From NCBI GenBank assembly GCA_036771835.1, contig DAIPGN010000010.1, forward strand, positions 1 to 64,000: a stretch of DNA of 64,000 bases. The letters are read 5' to 3'. The DNA comes from UBA4877 sp002399285 (GTDB lineage Bacteria > Bacillota > Thermoanaerobacteria > Thermoanaerobacterales > UBA4877). The translations under genes were made by a program, and so were the position numbers. A model generated the notes under the pieces. The model searched no databases. It was not told the origin of the DNA and saw only the letters and a list, made by a program, of their open reading frames with translations. Position 1 is the stretch's first letter. Each line of letters opens with the position of its first letter. Of this stretch, positions 1 to 9,307 are shown in pieces.

Positions 1-52
1 GGAATTCCATTACCTATAATATAAGCTAACGTGAAAGGGAAGTAAAGAATTT

Positions 53-82
53 AAAAAAGAGGCCCGGTAATCAAACCGAGCC
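53..82 (-). terminator. Rho-independent terminator after the TetR gene
   Basis: On the minus strand GGCTCGGT (82-75) can pair with ACCGGGCC (68-61) around a 6-nt loop (one G-U pair), followed by a run of six T (58-53). It lies about 100 bases past the TetR stop codon, and nothing else is visible in bases 1-184. Confidence 0.75.
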
Positions 83-184
83 CCTTTCGCTCATTATGAT
101 ATCTACCTAACCCTTCAAACCCCGGCCAAAGATAAAGAAACTTTATATTCCGCATACCAAAGACCACAAAAAATACAATGATGA

Positions 185-757
185 TCACGAGACATCCTTT
201 TGCAGCGGCATATCCGTTGAAAAGCATTGACACATGACCGGCGGCATGCTGTTATATACCATCGTTGATAATTTCTCCGGAGATTCTTCCAATCCGTTAT
301 TCAGCCACTCCTTTGTCATATATACCGTACCGGACGTAAACAATCTCACGGAAAAAAGCGTTTCATCCGAAAGTTGTTTAACGCCCAGAGCCTTTCTTAT
401 CTGCTCACAGTAATAATTCATACCCATGTCAAATAAAACCTCAAGGAATGAATTCTGGCCTTCGACCTCTGCCGCATGGATAAAATAATTCTTGTTCTGA
501 AGCAGAAACCGGCAGTACTGCAGCAAAAAATGTTTATAGTCATCAATTTCCGGATTGTTGAGGAACATATTTCTAAATTTATCACTGAAAATCAGATTCA
601 TCACGTCGTATTTATCCCTGAAATTGCGATAGAAGGTTGCGCGTGAGACTCCGGCTGCCTTGATTATCGCGCTGACCGTAATCTCATCAAAGGCCTGTTC
701 ATCCATAAGCTTTCTAAAGGCATCGATTATCTGTTGCTTTGCATCTTTTTTCTCCAT
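185..757 (-). CDS. TetR/AcrR family transcriptional regulator
   Basis: Predicted one-component repressor of about 190 residues. The N-terminal helix-turn-helix is clear (FDEITVSAIIKAAGVSRATF followed by YRNFRDKYD). The C-terminal ligand domain resembles the TetR_C type found in DhaS-like regulators. The ATG at 757 is preferred over the one at 772 because GGGAGA (770-765) sits 7 bases before it. The gene diverges from the Fe-S/FAD oxidoreductase pair at 977. An inverted repeat at 900-927 overlaps the promoter of that pair and is the likely operator. The ligand is unknown. Confidence 0.85.
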   Translation of the reverse strand: MEKKDAKQQIIDAFRKLMDEQAFDEITVSAIIKAAGVSRATFYRNFRDKYDVMNLIFSDKFRNMFLNNPEIDDYKHFLLQYCRFLLQNKNYFIHAAEVEGQNSFLEVLFDMGMNYYCEQIRKALGVKQLSDETLFSVRLFTSGTVYMTKEWLNNGLEESPEKLSTMVYNSMPPVMCQCFSTDMPLQKDVS

Positions 758-899
758 AACATGATCTCCCATACAAAAAGTTCAAAATGTTTCGCTCCAT
801 GTAATAAGATCATCCAGTTATCCAATAGCCTGATACACAAGCCCGCGTTTATTTGTTTATTAAATGAACCGCTGTTGTTATATTTATATCATAAACCGG

Positions 900-957
900 T
901 TTGTAATGCAATCGTTTTGCTTACAAATTGAGACTTTTTATCAGGTACAATTATAAT
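900..957 (+). promoter_or_regulatory. Promoter with TetR-type operator
   Basis: TTGAGA (928-933), an 18-base spacer and TATAAT (952-957) precede the gene at 977. An inverted repeat, TTTGTAA (900-906) with TTACAAA (921-927) and inner GCAA/TTGC, abuts the -35 box. A second small palindrome, AAACCGGTTT, lies at 893-902. Assigning the repeat to the divergent TetR is inference from position. Confidence 0.6.
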
Positions 958-976
958 AAAAGGGGGTATAAACAAT

Positions 977-2617
977 ATGGCTGTTGAAATCAAAGTTACA
1001 AAAACCGCCGTTTCAAGGATCGATGCCAACCGTTGTGTCAATTGCGGTACCTGCAGCTATTACTGTCCGGTCGGTGCGATCTCAGAAAGGCAGAAGGCGA
1101 TCTGCCATTTATGTCCGGATTGCACGGAAATGAATGCAATAACTCCGGATAAAGTAATTGAGATGCAAAGCAATGCATGCACGCTTAGTTGTCCCTTAGG
1201 CTTAAGTCCGCAAGGCTTCATCGGTTTGCTTAAAGCAGGCCGTGACGAAGAAGCATTCCAACACCTTTGGAATAAAAATCCTCTTCCTGCGGTATGCGGC
1301 TATATCTGCCATCACCCGTGCGAGCAAGACTGCAAGCGCGGCACTCTGGTGGACCGTCCGATGGAGATCCGTGCGATCCAGCGTTTCCTCAGTGAGAAAT
1401 TCATAGATTATGTTCCTGCTCCATATCCGGTCATTTATGACGAGCGTATCGCCATCATCGGAGCCGGTCCAGCAGGCATCACCGCCGCCCACATGCTGTC
1501 AAAAAAGGGATACAGGGTGACTGTCTTTGAACAGGGCAGTGAAGCGGGCGGCATGCTGCTGCGCTGCCTGCCTGATTTCAGACTGGATAAGGACATCGTA
1601 CGTAAAGAAATATCCAGACTTGAGAAAGCCGGAATACGTTTTATTCTCAACGCAAAACTTGACGAAACCTCACTTGATCAATTAAGAAAGGACTATGACA
1701 GGATCATTGTCGCAACGGGCAATCCCGTGTCCAAAACGCTTCCGCTGCCCAATAACCGCGCTGAAAACGTATGGACGGCCGTCAATGTTATGGAGAGGGT
1801 CAACTCCGGGAAGAGCGTTCACCTTTATGGACACGTCGTTGTGATCGGCGGCGGCAGCGTTGCGGTCGACACTGCCCGCACGGCAGTAAGACTTGGAGCC
1901 GAAAAGGTCACCATGATCTGCCTTGAAAGCGGCAAAGCGGTCCCGGCCCACCAGTGGGAACTGGAAGAAGCGTCTGCGGAAGGAATCGACCTTATTGAAG
2001 GCATTTCACCCACGCGTATTCTTGGAACTTCTTCCGATATGCGCGGCGTGGAGTATATAAAGATCAAAAATTTGGATCCCAAGACATTCCACTTCGACAA
2101 GGTTGAGGGTTCTGATACTGAGCTTGCCGCTGACTTCGTCATTTTTGCCATAGGACAAAAACCCGAGATCAAATGGCCGCGGGACGGCGATCTGATCTTC
2201 GCCGGGGATATTGCCGGCGATCAATGCTCCGTTATCGATGCGATGGCCTCCGGACTCTCAGCGGCAATATCGGCTGATAATGAACTTCGCGGCCACAAAT
2301 ATCGGGATTACGAAGTCGAGCGCACCGTAGAAGCGGGCGAGCTTGAATATAAAATATATCCCGCAATGCGTCAAAAGTTGGATTTCGAACCACCGTACAC
2401 TCTGGATGCCGAAACGAGAAAGAAGAGTTTTGAGACCGTTGAAAAGACCTTCGCTCCGGATAAAGCAGAGCTGGAAACATGGCGCTGTATGCAATGCGGT
2501 TATCACTATATAGATCCCGAGGTATGCATCGGCTGCGGCGTATGCATGAAAGTTTGTCCCAAGGGCGATGTTATTTCAATGGTTGCATATCCTCAAAATG
2601 GAAGGGAGGAACAATAA
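977..2617 (+). CDS. Fe-S cluster-containing FAD/NAD(P) oxidoreductase (GltD-like)
   Basis: A 546-residue soluble electron-transfer flavoprotein. The N-terminus holds a ferredoxin-like motif (C20xxC23xxC26xxxC30), then C43/C46/C49 and the dihydroprymidine-dehydrogenase-type Cys-rich domain (CGYICHHPCEQDC near residue 107). An FAD dinucleotide fold (IAIIGAGPAG, about 156) and an NAD(P) fold (VVVIGGGSVAVDTA, about 287) follow. A second ferredoxin motif (CIGCGVCMKVCP, about 517) ends the protein. It resembles the GltD/NfnB group, extended by extra clusters. The stop codon directly abuts the next start, so the pair is co-translated. A role in passing electrons from NAD(P)H or ferredoxin to the downstream flavoprotein is inference. 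The ribosome site AGGGGG is at 961-966. Confidence 0.85.
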   Translation: MAVEIKVTKTAVSRIDANRCVNCGTCSYYCPVGAISERQKAICHLCPDCTEMNAITPDKVIEMQSNACTLSCPLGLSPQGFIGLLKAGRDEEAFQHLWNKNPLPAVCGYICHHPCEQDCKRGTLVDRPMEIRAIQRFLSEKFIDYVPAPYPVIYDERIAIIGAGPAGITAAHMLSKKGYRVTVFEQGSEAGGMLLRCLPDFRLDKDIVRKEISRLEKAGIRFILNAKLDETSLDQLRKDYDRIIVATGNPVSKTLPLPNNRAENVWTAVNVMERVNSGKSVHLYGHVVVIGGGSVAVDTARTAVRLGAEKVTMICLESGKAVPAHQWELEEASAEGIDLIEGISPTRILGTSSDMRGVEYIKIKNLDPKTFHFDKVEGSDTELAADFVIFAIGQKPEIKWPRDGDLIFAGDIAGDQCSVIDAMASGLSAAISADNELRGHKYRDYEVERTVEAGELEYKIYPAMRQKLDFEPPYTLDAETRKKSFETVEKTFAPDKAELETWRCMQCGYHYIDPEVCIGCGVCMKVCPKGDVISMVAYPQNGREEQ

Positions 2618-3838
2618 ATGACCGATATGAAAAAAAGACAGGTCATAGTTGTTGGCGGAGGGATAGGCGGATCATCCGCCGCTTTCCACATGAAGCAGCT
2701 TGGCATAGATGTGCTTATGCTTGAGAAGGACCAGTTCCCACGCGATAAGCCCTGCGGTGACGGCGTGATACCCGCCGTATTTCCCGTACTCCGGAATATG
2801 GGAGTGTACGATCAGGTCGTAGCGGAAGGCTACCCCAGCGGATATATACGTCTTTACGCTCCCGACGACACCTATTTCAGAATGTCCAATACGACCACTC
2901 TTGAGGGCGAGGAGGCCCCAATGTACTGCATTCCCCGCTATAGATTTGATGATATGGTCAATAAGGCTGCCGTAAATGCAGGTGTCGATTATCTTGAAAA
3001 CTTTGAAGTCACGGAGATCCTGATGGAACGCGGGCAGGCCAAAGGCATCCGCGGCATTCATAACGGCAAGGCTGTTGAAATAGAAAGTGACATGGTCGTC
3101 CTGGCAAGCGGTTCCCATTCGATGGTGGCCCGCCAGATGGGTTTCTACGAGGAGAATCCGGACTATGTATTCTATGGACTCCGCGGTTACTTTAATGATA
3201 TTGAAGGTTTGGAAGACGTTGAGTTCTATTATCCGGATAAATTTCTTCCGACCGGGTACATCTGGCTGTTTCCAACAGGCAAAACCTCGGCAAACGTCGG
3301 CGTTTTCATTACGGAAAGCGCTCTTAAGAAAACCGGCATGACAAGCGAAGAGCTGCTATGGGAGTGGATCGGCAATACCCATATGGGACACAAACGTCTC
3401 GGGCACGCTAAACTCATTGGCAAGCTCAAAGGCTGGAGATTACCCTCGGGTAAGAGAAAGCCGATTTACGCAGGCGGAGTCATGGCAGTCGGCGATGCGG
3501 GAAATATGATCGAGCAATACGGCGGAGGGGGCATTCCTCAGGCTATGGTCGCCGGGACCATCGCGGCTCAGACAGCGAAAAATGCGATCCAGGCCAATGA
3601 TTTTTCGAAAGCTTTCATGAAGAATTATAGCGACGCTGTCGACCAGGCCTTTTCCGCAACTTATATCGGCATGGAGGCGTTACGGCAATATGCGTTCGGC
3701 ACACCTGAGCAGCTCAAAAATACGATCAATTGGATGAATGAGCATGAAGCCGAAGACGCAAGCATGCAAGATTATTTGTTCAAAGGCCTGAAATTGGATC
3801 CGACAAAACTTGCCGGCCAGATGATGAGTCATTTTTAA
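2618..3838 (+). CDS. FixC / geranylgeranyl-reductase family flavoprotein
   Basis: A 406-residue FAD-dependent oxidoreductase. It has an N-terminal Rossmann motif (VIVVGGGIGGSSAAFHM) and the family's PCGDG element near residue 45. The second FAD motif is VGDAGNMIEQYGGGGIPQA near residue 288. Relatives include geranylgeranyl reductases, FixC and ETF:quinone-type oxidoreductases acting on prenyl or lipid double bonds. The substrate cannot be told from sequence. It starts immediately after the preceding stop codon with GGGAGGAA as ribosome site. The Fe-S partner upstream probably supplies electrons. Confidence 0.8.
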   Translation: MTDMKKRQVIVVGGGIGGSSAAFHMKQLGIDVLMLEKDQFPRDKPCGDGVIPAVFPVLRNMGVYDQVVAEGYPSGYIRLYAPDDTYFRMSNTTTLEGEEAPMYCIPRYRFDDMVNKAAVNAGVDYLENFEVTEILMERGQAKGIRGIHNGKAVEIESDMVVLASGSHSMVARQMGFYEENPDYVFYGLRGYFNDIEGLEDVEFYYPDKFLPTGYIWLFPTGKTSANVGVFITESALKKTGMTSEELLWEWIGNTHMGHKRLGHAKLIGKLKGWRLPSGKRKPIYAGGVMAVGDAGNMIEQYGGGGIPQAMVAGTIAAQTAKNAIQANDFSKAFMKNYSDAVDQAFSATYIGMEALRQYAFGTPEQLKNTINWMNEHEAEDASMQDYLFKGLKLDPTKLAGQMMSHF

Positions 3839-3892
3839 TACCTTGACGACTTATTTATTTTAGAGCTTTAGAAAATATATGCTGTCAAAGAT

Positions 3893-3928
3893 GAAGCCGT
3901 ATCTCGCTCAAAAAGATACGGCTTCTTT
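3893..3928 (+). terminator. Terminator of the oxidoreductase pair
   Basis: A perfect 12-bp stem (GAAGCCGTATCT 3893-3904 with AGATACGGCTTC 3914-3925) and a 9-nt loop are followed by a short T-run. The remaining 190 bases up to the rhomboid gene show only a possible -10 box (TATAAT, 4083-4088). Confidence 0.75.
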
Positions 3929-4120
3929 AACTGAAAGTGCTTGTTGATCTTAGTATCCGCCGGTAAAAACATGGATCTGTAATACCTCTCAGATGGATAA
4001 TATAGTTAGCTATAGTAATATAGATTTGGCAGATAATATGGATGTTTGTCACAGCATTTTATGCACCGGCATAACCTTATGATATAATAAACTATACTAC
4101 TATTTGGAAGGGGTGCGCAT

Positions 4121-4819
4121 ATGATTCCACTGAGAGATGAGCTTTACAGCAGGAGAAAGCCCTATATTACTGTGGCGCTTATAGTTTTAAATACCCTGAT
4201 ATATCTGTACTCTGCACTCTCCCCCAATGTGCAGTTCAATGAGTTTATATACAGGTACGGGCTGATACCGGCGCAATTCGGCCAGATTTTTGCCGGAAAG
4301 GTTCCCTTTTCTGCGAGCGGCCTCTATCCTTTTGTCACAAGCATGTTTCTGCATGGGGGACTGTTCCATCTGTTAAGCAATATGTGGGTACTGTGGCTGT
4401 TCGGCGACAATGTGGAAGACCGCATGGGCCATGGCAGGTTCCTGATATTCTACCTGCTAAGCGGCATCGTGGCGGGAATAATCCATTTTGCCTTTAACCC
4501 CATGTCCCCTTACCCCACAGTGGGTGCGTCGGGGGCGATAGCCGGGGTGATGGGCGCATACTTTATGTATTTCCCAAGAGCCAGAATTTTGACCTTGGTC
4601 CCGCCGATATTCTTTATACCGCTCATCATCCACATACCCGCCGTCGTGTATCTGCCGATCTGGTTTTTGACCCAGCTCTACTCGGGAGCCGGCCAGGCCC
4701 TGGCCGGAGGTGGAGCCGTCTCCGGTGTGGCATGGTGGGCCCATGTAGGTGGATTCCTGTTCGGAATGTTGTTCCGGGAGGTATTTGAAGATAAAAATTA
4801 TTATTGGCGGGGTTATTAA
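4121..4819 (+). CDS. Rhomboid family intramembrane serine protease
   Basis: A 232-residue membrane protein with about six hydrophobic segments. It shows the catalytic dyad elements: the serine in VGASGAIAGVMGAYF (about residue 136) and the histidine in WWAHVGGFLFGM (about 207). The HGGLFHLLSNMWVLWLFG segment near residue 85 corresponds to the conserved TM2 His/Asn region. Length is normal for bacterial rhomboids without accessory domains. Its last bases overlap the end of the convergent histidine kinase gene by 4 bp. The substrate is unknown. Confidence 0.92.
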   Translation: MIPLRDELYSRRKPYITVALIVLNTLIYLYSALSPNVQFNEFIYRYGLIPAQFGQIFAGKVPFSASGLYPFVTSMFLHGGLFHLLSNMWVLWLFGDNVEDRMGHGRFLIFYLLSGIVAGIIHFAFNPMSPYPTVGASGAIAGVMGAYFMYFPRARILTLVPPIFFIPLIIHIPAVVYLPIWFLTQLYSGAGQALAGGGAVSGVAWWAHVGGFLFGMLFREVFEDKNYYWRGY

Positions 4820-6288
4820 CTCTGTTCTCTAAATATTTTATGGCTGAACTCTGCACAGGCCCCGCCGGACCGTGCATTATATATTTTGGCGTATCCGCCC
4901 AGCTGCCCGGCCAGCTGTTTGACTATATAGAGGCCAAGGCCGGAGTGTCCGCCGCCGCTTGTCCGGGACTGGTCGCCCCGGTAGAATCTGCTTAAGGCCC
5001 TGTCTAAATCCCTTTTGTTGAAACCGCAGCCGGTATCACAGATCTTATAAACCGCCTCATCCTCCTTTACTTCAAGCGAGATGCCTATCCTGCCGCCTGC
5101 CGGGGTGTACTCAAGGCTGTTGGATACGATGTTGTCAAGTATGCGCTCCAGCCTGTCCGCATCGACAGTCATAGGGGTCTCTACATCCCCATGCGTCTTT
5201 AATGTGATCTCTATGTCTTTCGGCTTGGCCCGGCCTTCATATTCATACATCTTTTTTCTAAGAAACTCGCCCGGTTTGATGCTCACAAGATTCAGCCGGG
5301 CATCCTGCCGCTCCAGGTCGGATGTATACTGCATCTGCTGCACAAGAGAAGAACTTCTCTCCGCATTCTCCTTTATCACGGCAAGATATCTTCCCAATCT
5401 TTCACCGCTTATCCTTTCATCATCAAGCAGCGCCTCCGAATATACCCTTATGACGGAGAGCGGCGATTTAAGATCGTGCGCCAGCGCCTCCACCATTTCC
5501 ACCCTTTCCTGTTCCATCCTCCACTGTGCGGAAAGAGACCGTGCCAGCTCCTCCTTCATTTCGCTAAAAGCGCTGCATAATCTGCCCAGTTCATTGTTCG
5601 AGTGATAATCAATATCAAAATCCAGGTCCCTTTGTTTTATTTTGTGCGAGGCCTCCGTCAGCATATTGAGCGGCTTATTAATATTTCCTGCAAATCTCTT
5701 GGAAAATATCTGAGTAAATACAATGATATAGACAAAAGGAGAGAGCAATACAATGGTAAAAATCAGCTTTATCCATCCGCCGTTTCCCTTAGGATAGGTG
5801 GGCTTCAACTGATATGACAGAACAACGGCCCCCTTAATATCCCCGTTGTCATCAATAACGGGAGCGGTATAGATATAGCGGCCCTGTCTTCTTAATGTCT
5901 TATTGAGATTATTATAGAGCTGCCCCTTACTGCTAAAGATCTTTTCCCTATTAGTACCGTAAAGCACATTGCATTTATTATCAAGCACCTGATAGGGCAT
6001 GCCCTCCCCGCCTATGGCGTTTTTTAATCCCTCTTCCCCCTCCCTTAAGAGCAGGCGGGCGTTCTCCCTTCGGATATAACTTTCTACTTCGGGTATTCTG
6101 TTTTCGTAATAGTTTGCAGGATATATTCTCCCGTACTCAAGCCTGCCGTATAAGACAGCGGCAAAAAGGTAGGTAGCAGTCGTGGCAAGGATGCTGACAG
6201 CGATTATCCTTATAAAGGTAAGGCGAAACTGGGTTACCAGAGGGCGGTCTTCCATTTTGGTTTTATTCTTCCTCAAATTCTGTTCCAT
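4816..6288 (-). CDS. Sensor histidine kinase of the ABC-transporter operon
   Basis: A 490-residue membrane kinase. TM1 is near residues 27-48. A roughly 110-residue extracytoplasmic loop follows, then TM2 near 175-195, a HAMP region (NKPLNMLTEASHKI) and a HisKA box (ALAHDLKSPLSVI, phospho-His near 271). The HATPase domain has an N box (DNIVSNSLEYTPAGG) and G boxes (DTGCGF, GLGLYIVKQL). It is the last gene of the operon and overlaps the regulator by 16 bp. The long sensory loop, together with a LanFEG-like transporter, fits sensing of antimicrobial peptides. That is inference from known Cpr/Nsr-type systems. Confidence 0.9.
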   Translation of the reverse strand: MEQNLRKNKTKMEDRPLVTQFRLTFIRIIAVSILATTATYLFAAVLYGRLEYGRIYPANYYENRIPEVESYIRRENARLLLREGEEGLKNAIGGEGMPYQVLDNKCNVLYGTNREKIFSSKGQLYNNLNKTLRRQGRYIYTAPVIDDNGDIKGAVVLSYQLKPTYPKGNGGWIKLIFTIVLLSPFVYIIVFTQIFSKRFAGNINKPLNMLTEASHKIKQRDLDFDIDYHSNNELGRLCSAFSEMKEELARSLSAQWRMEQERVEMVEALAHDLKSPLSVIRVYSEALLDDERISGERLGRYLAVIKENAERSSSLVQQMQYTSDLERQDARLNLVSIKPGEFLRKKMYEYEGRAKPKDIEITLKTHGDVETPMTVDADRLERILDNIVSNSLEYTPAGGRIGISLEVKEDEAVYKICDTGCGFNKRDLDRALSRFYRGDQSRTSGGGHSGLGLYIVKQLAGQLGGYAKIYNARSGGACAEFSHKIFREQS

Positions 6289-6965
6289 TTGTATCCGATC
6301 CCCCAGACCGTGGTGATATAATCGGCGGAGGACTCGGCAGCGGCAAACTTCGACCTGATCTTCTTTATATGCTCCACGACCGTCGAAGAATCCCCTTCCG
6401 AATCATATCCCCAGATATCCTCATATATCTGCTCCCGTGAAAACACCTGTCCCGCATGCAGTGCCAACAGCTCCACAATATCATACTCCCGCCTTGTAAG
6501 AGAAATATCTTCACCACCTATGCTTACAGTCCTTCCTTTTATGTCCAAACTTAGATTTCCGAAGTACAGCCGGGTGCGTTTGTGCTGAGCATTTATATAT
6601 TGTGAACGCTTTTCCCGCCGCAGGTTTGCCTCTATCCGCGCCATGAGTTCTTTAAGGCCGAAGGGTTTGACGATATAATCGTCTCCCCCCATCGACAGGC
6701 CTTTTATTTTATCAGTCTCGGACTGCTTTGCGCTCAAAAAGATAATGGGACAAATCACATCGTCCCGAATAGCGCGGCAAACTTCAAAACCATCGGTCCT
6801 GGGCATCATGATGTCCAGTATAATGAGATCAGGCTGCTCTTTGGCAAGCTCAATTCCCTTCTTGCCGTCATATGCCGTGAATACCTTATGACCCCTCGCC
6901 TCCAGTTCATCCTTTAAAAGCATTACCAGATCCCTTTCATCATCAATTATCAGTATCCTGCTCAA
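6273..6965 (-). CDS. OmpR/PhoB family response regulator
   Basis: A 230-residue regulator with a receiver domain (IIDDERD acidic patch, phospho-acceptor Asp in LIILDIMMPRTDG near residue 52, Lys in KPFG) and a winged-helix C-terminal domain (SLTRREYDIVELL, then VFSREQIYEDIWGY). The start is a TTG, supported by GGAGGTGATATA directly upstream. It pairs with the adjacent kinase and most likely controls the ABC transporter genes upstream in the same operon. Confidence 0.92.
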   Translation of the reverse strand: MSRILIIDDERDLVMLLKDELEARGHKVFTAYDGKKGIELAKEQPDLIILDIMMPRTDGFEVCRAIRDDVICPIIFLSAKQSETDKIKGLSMGGDDYIVKPFGLKELMARIEANLRREKRSQYINAQHKRTRLYFGNLSLDIKGRTVSIGGEDISLTRREYDIVELLALHAGQVFSREQIYEDIWGYDSEGDSSTVVEHIKKIRSKFAAAESSADYITTVWGIGYKWNRI

Positions 6966-6996
6966 TATATCACCTCCATCGGGTATGAAACACTAT

Positions 6997-7776
6997 TTAT
7001 TCATAGTATCTTCTACCTTCCCAATGTTTAAACCAAATTATACCGCCTATCAAAACAGCCGCAAGGCATATGCCTGATGCCAAAAGGCCCATTGCGATCT
7101 GCCGGTTTATAAGCCCCGGCAAGATATCAGCCGGCGGCAGACTGGCACGGGCTAAAGGGACTCCGGGAAGCTCCGCCAGCCTCACCGGCCAGGCCCATGG
7201 TATAAACTGCCACACCTTGTCGCCCAGGCCTGTCGCCATCAAAGCGGCCAGCAGCAGTCCGCCAATGCTTATCCCTATGGATGCCCCCATTCCCCAGGCC
7301 CAGCTCACCCACATACAGATGGCTAATAGTGGAATGGTTGCTGTTATAGTTAGTATTGCAGACTTCAAATATATAGACCAAACAATAGAAAAACCAAGTA
7401 TCAGTTTAAGTTCCGCGGCGAAAACAGTCACCGCAATTGCGGTACTGATCGTCATAAGTATAACCGAAAAAATAAACTTACCCAAATACAACTTATTCCG
7501 GCTGACCTTGCTGCTTAAAATGCCGTCAAAACTGCCTGCAAGCTCCTCCTGATGTATTAAAAACCCGGAGAGGATGCCCGTGCCTATAGGAACAACAGAG
7601 GTCGTCCAGGCTTCAAAGAACATGCGAAAGGCCAGTAACTGTGTGTTGTCACTTACTCCTCTGGATGAAATATACCATATAATAGCTGCATCAAATAACA
7701 GTGGAATAAAAAACACAATTCCTCTTATGGCGCTGCGCTTTGTCTTAAGCCATTCCGATGATAATACCCTCATCAT
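6997..7776 (-). CDS. Lantibiotic-immunity type ABC permease (MutG/LanG-like)
   Basis: A 259-residue integral membrane protein with about six hydrophobic segments, resembling the ABC-2 permeases of LanFEG exporters. Its start overlaps the stop of the preceding permease by 4 bp, so the two permeases are translationally coupled. Partner of the ATPase at 8525. It exports or extrudes membrane-active peptides in known homologues. No lantibiotic precursor or modification gene lies nearby, so resistance rather than self-immunity is likely. Confidence 0.82.
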   Translation of the reverse strand: MMRVLSSEWLKTKRSAIRGIVFFIPLLFDAAIIWYISSRGVSDNTQLLAFRMFFEAWTTSVVPIGTGILSGFLIHQEELAGSFDGILSSKVSRNKLYLGKFIFSVILMTISTAIAVTVFAAELKLILGFSIVWSIYLKSAILTITATIPLLAICMWVSWAWGMGASIGISIGGLLLAALMATGLGDKVWQFIPWAWPVRLAELPGVPLARASLPPADILPGLINRQIAMGLLASGICLAAVLIGGIIWFKHWEGRRYYE

Positions 7777-8528
7777 CTTACCTCCCTCCTGCTAAACCAG
7801 TGTGCGGTCACCAATGTAATCACAATAAATGCTGCAAGCGACAAAATTAAACCTGCCAGCAGTACCGATGGGTTCCAAAGCGGGCTGGAATTCAAAAGCA
7901 GGGTACCGTTGGGATGCACACCGATGATGGGACACATCATCCTTGTGCCCCAGCTCCATGGGTCAACAAACCAATAGTACTTCTGCGCAGCAAACACACC
8001 CGACATCATACCCGCAAAACCAACCGCCATACTGGAAAACATGCCCTTCCATGTGGCTGCCCACAGCTGAATGGGTATAAGCGGCAGGGATGCCACCCAC
8101 AATACAAGGCATGCCGATATTATCTTGCCCCACGGAACGCCGCCCTTTGCCGTAATCAGGCCGGCCAGCACCGTGGAAACCAAGAGTACTGCGGTTGCGA
8201 CAAGGGTGTATATCGCCATGACCGCCACCTTGCTCGTCCATATATATGCAGGCGATATATAATGACAGCGCAGTCCGCGATAGTCGCCCGCCTTTCTCTC
8301 CTGTGAATCAACCAAAACCGCTAACAGGGCCAGGCCAAGAGGCAGGAAGATCACCGGCCACCAATTAAACACCAGGCTTGTTATAAGTTGCCACGGCCGG
8401 AAGTAGTTAGCGGGCATGAATAACTTTTGCAGCGAGGCCTGAAGCACAAAGAAGAGCGGGGAAAGCACTGCGAATTTTTGCACAAGCGTCCTCCTGTATT
8501 TTATAAGCTCGGACTCCAGGATATTCAT
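7773..8528 (-). CDS. Lantibiotic-immunity type ABC permease (MutE/EpiE-like)
   Basis: A 251-residue membrane protein of the MutE/EpiE permease group. It has an N-terminal LESELIKYRRTLVQKF segment typical of these subunits, followed by six hydrophobic stretches. It overlaps both neighbours by 4 bp. It is predicted to form a heterodimer with the next permease. Confidence 0.82.
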   Translation of the reverse strand: MNILESELIKYRRTLVQKFAVLSPLFFVLQASLQKLFMPANYFRPWQLITSLVFNWWPVIFLPLGLALLAVLVDSQERKAGDYRGLRCHYISPAYIWTSKVAVMAIYTLVATAVLLVSTVLAGLITAKGGVPWGKIISACLVLWVASLPLIPIQLWAATWKGMFSSMAVGFAGMMSGVFAAQKYYWFVDPWSWGTRMMCPIIGVHPNGTLLLNSSPLWNPSVLLAGLILSLAAFIVITLVTAHWFSRREVR

Positions 8529-9226
8529 CGCCTGTCACCACCCTTTATGACGTCCATAAATAACTTTTCAAGATCACACCCCGGGTCGGCCTGGCCTTGA
8601 TAAAGAAGTTTTCCATTATTAATAATACCAATGGTATCCACCACCTGCGCCACCTCTGTTAAAATGTGGCTGGACAGGATCACCGTCATTCCTCTCTGCG
8701 GAAAAGAGGAAATTAATTCTCTAAGCTCCTGTATGCCGACAGGATCAAGCCCATTGGCGGGCTCATCCAAAATAAGCAGCTCGGGATCATCTAAAAGCGC
8801 AATGGCTATCCCCAGCCGCTGCTTCATGCCCATGGAAAACTGCGAAGCCAGTTTCCTCCCGGTATCTGTCAAGTCAACCGTTTCAAGGACTTCTTGGATC
8901 TTATCCTTGGGTATACCCAGGAGCTTGGTATGAACCATGAGATTTTCCTCCGCCGTAAGGTTTCCGTATAAAGCAGGCGATTCAATAAGAGAACCGATCT
9001 TTGACAAATCCTCCCTCTTAAACGGTTCACCGTTAAAGAATATCCTGCCGCTTGTAGGGCGCAGCAGCCCCACGATCATCTTGAGCGTGGTCGACTTCCC
9101 CGCGCCGTTCGGCCCGAGAAAACCGTAAACGCTGTTTCGCCTTATCTTAAGCGATACGTCTTTCACTGCGGCCTGGCCGCCAAAACTCTTCGACAAACAC
9201 GATGTTTCAAGGATGAAATCACTCAT
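8525..9226 (-). CDS. ABC transporter ATPase (LanF-like)
   Basis: A 233-residue ATP-binding subunit with Walker A (GPNGAGKST), the signature region (FSMGMKQRLGIAIALL) and Walker B (LLILDEPANGLDP). The ATG at 9226 is preferred over that at 9244 because AAGGGAAG lies in front of it. First gene of a five-gene operon (ATPase, two permeases, regulator, kinase), all overlapping or nearly so. Family knowledge links this gene order to bacitracin or lantibiotic resistance. Confidence 0.9.
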   Translation of the reverse strand: MSDFILETSCLSKSFGGQAAVKDVSLKIRRNSVYGFLGPNGAGKSTTLKMIVGLLRPTSGRIFFNGEPFKREDLSKIGSLIESPALYGNLTAEENLMVHTKLLGIPKDKIQEVLETVDLTDTGRKLASQFSMGMKQRLGIAIALLDDPELLILDEPANGLDPVGIQELRELISSFPQRGMTVILSSHILTEVAQVVDTIGIINNGKLLYQGQADPGCDLEKLFMDVIKGGDRR

Positions 9227-9307
9227 CTCTATTCTTCCCTTCATAATAATGTTAAGTTAGCCTATAAACAATATTAATAGGGAAAAATAAAGATTTTATA
9301 AAGGCAC

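Noticed and set aside
51..233. 60-residue reading frame with a hydrophobic stretch on the minus strand
   Set aside because: It overlaps the end of the TetR gene, runs through the terminator at 53-82 and has no ribosome site.
734..931. 65-residue plus-strand frame in the TetR/oxidoreductase gap
   Set aside because: Starts inside the TetR gene, covers the operator and promoter, and resembles no family.
4046..4088. TTGTCA and TATAAT before the rhomboid gene as a promoter
   Set aside because: Spacing is 31 bases; only the -10 box is credible.
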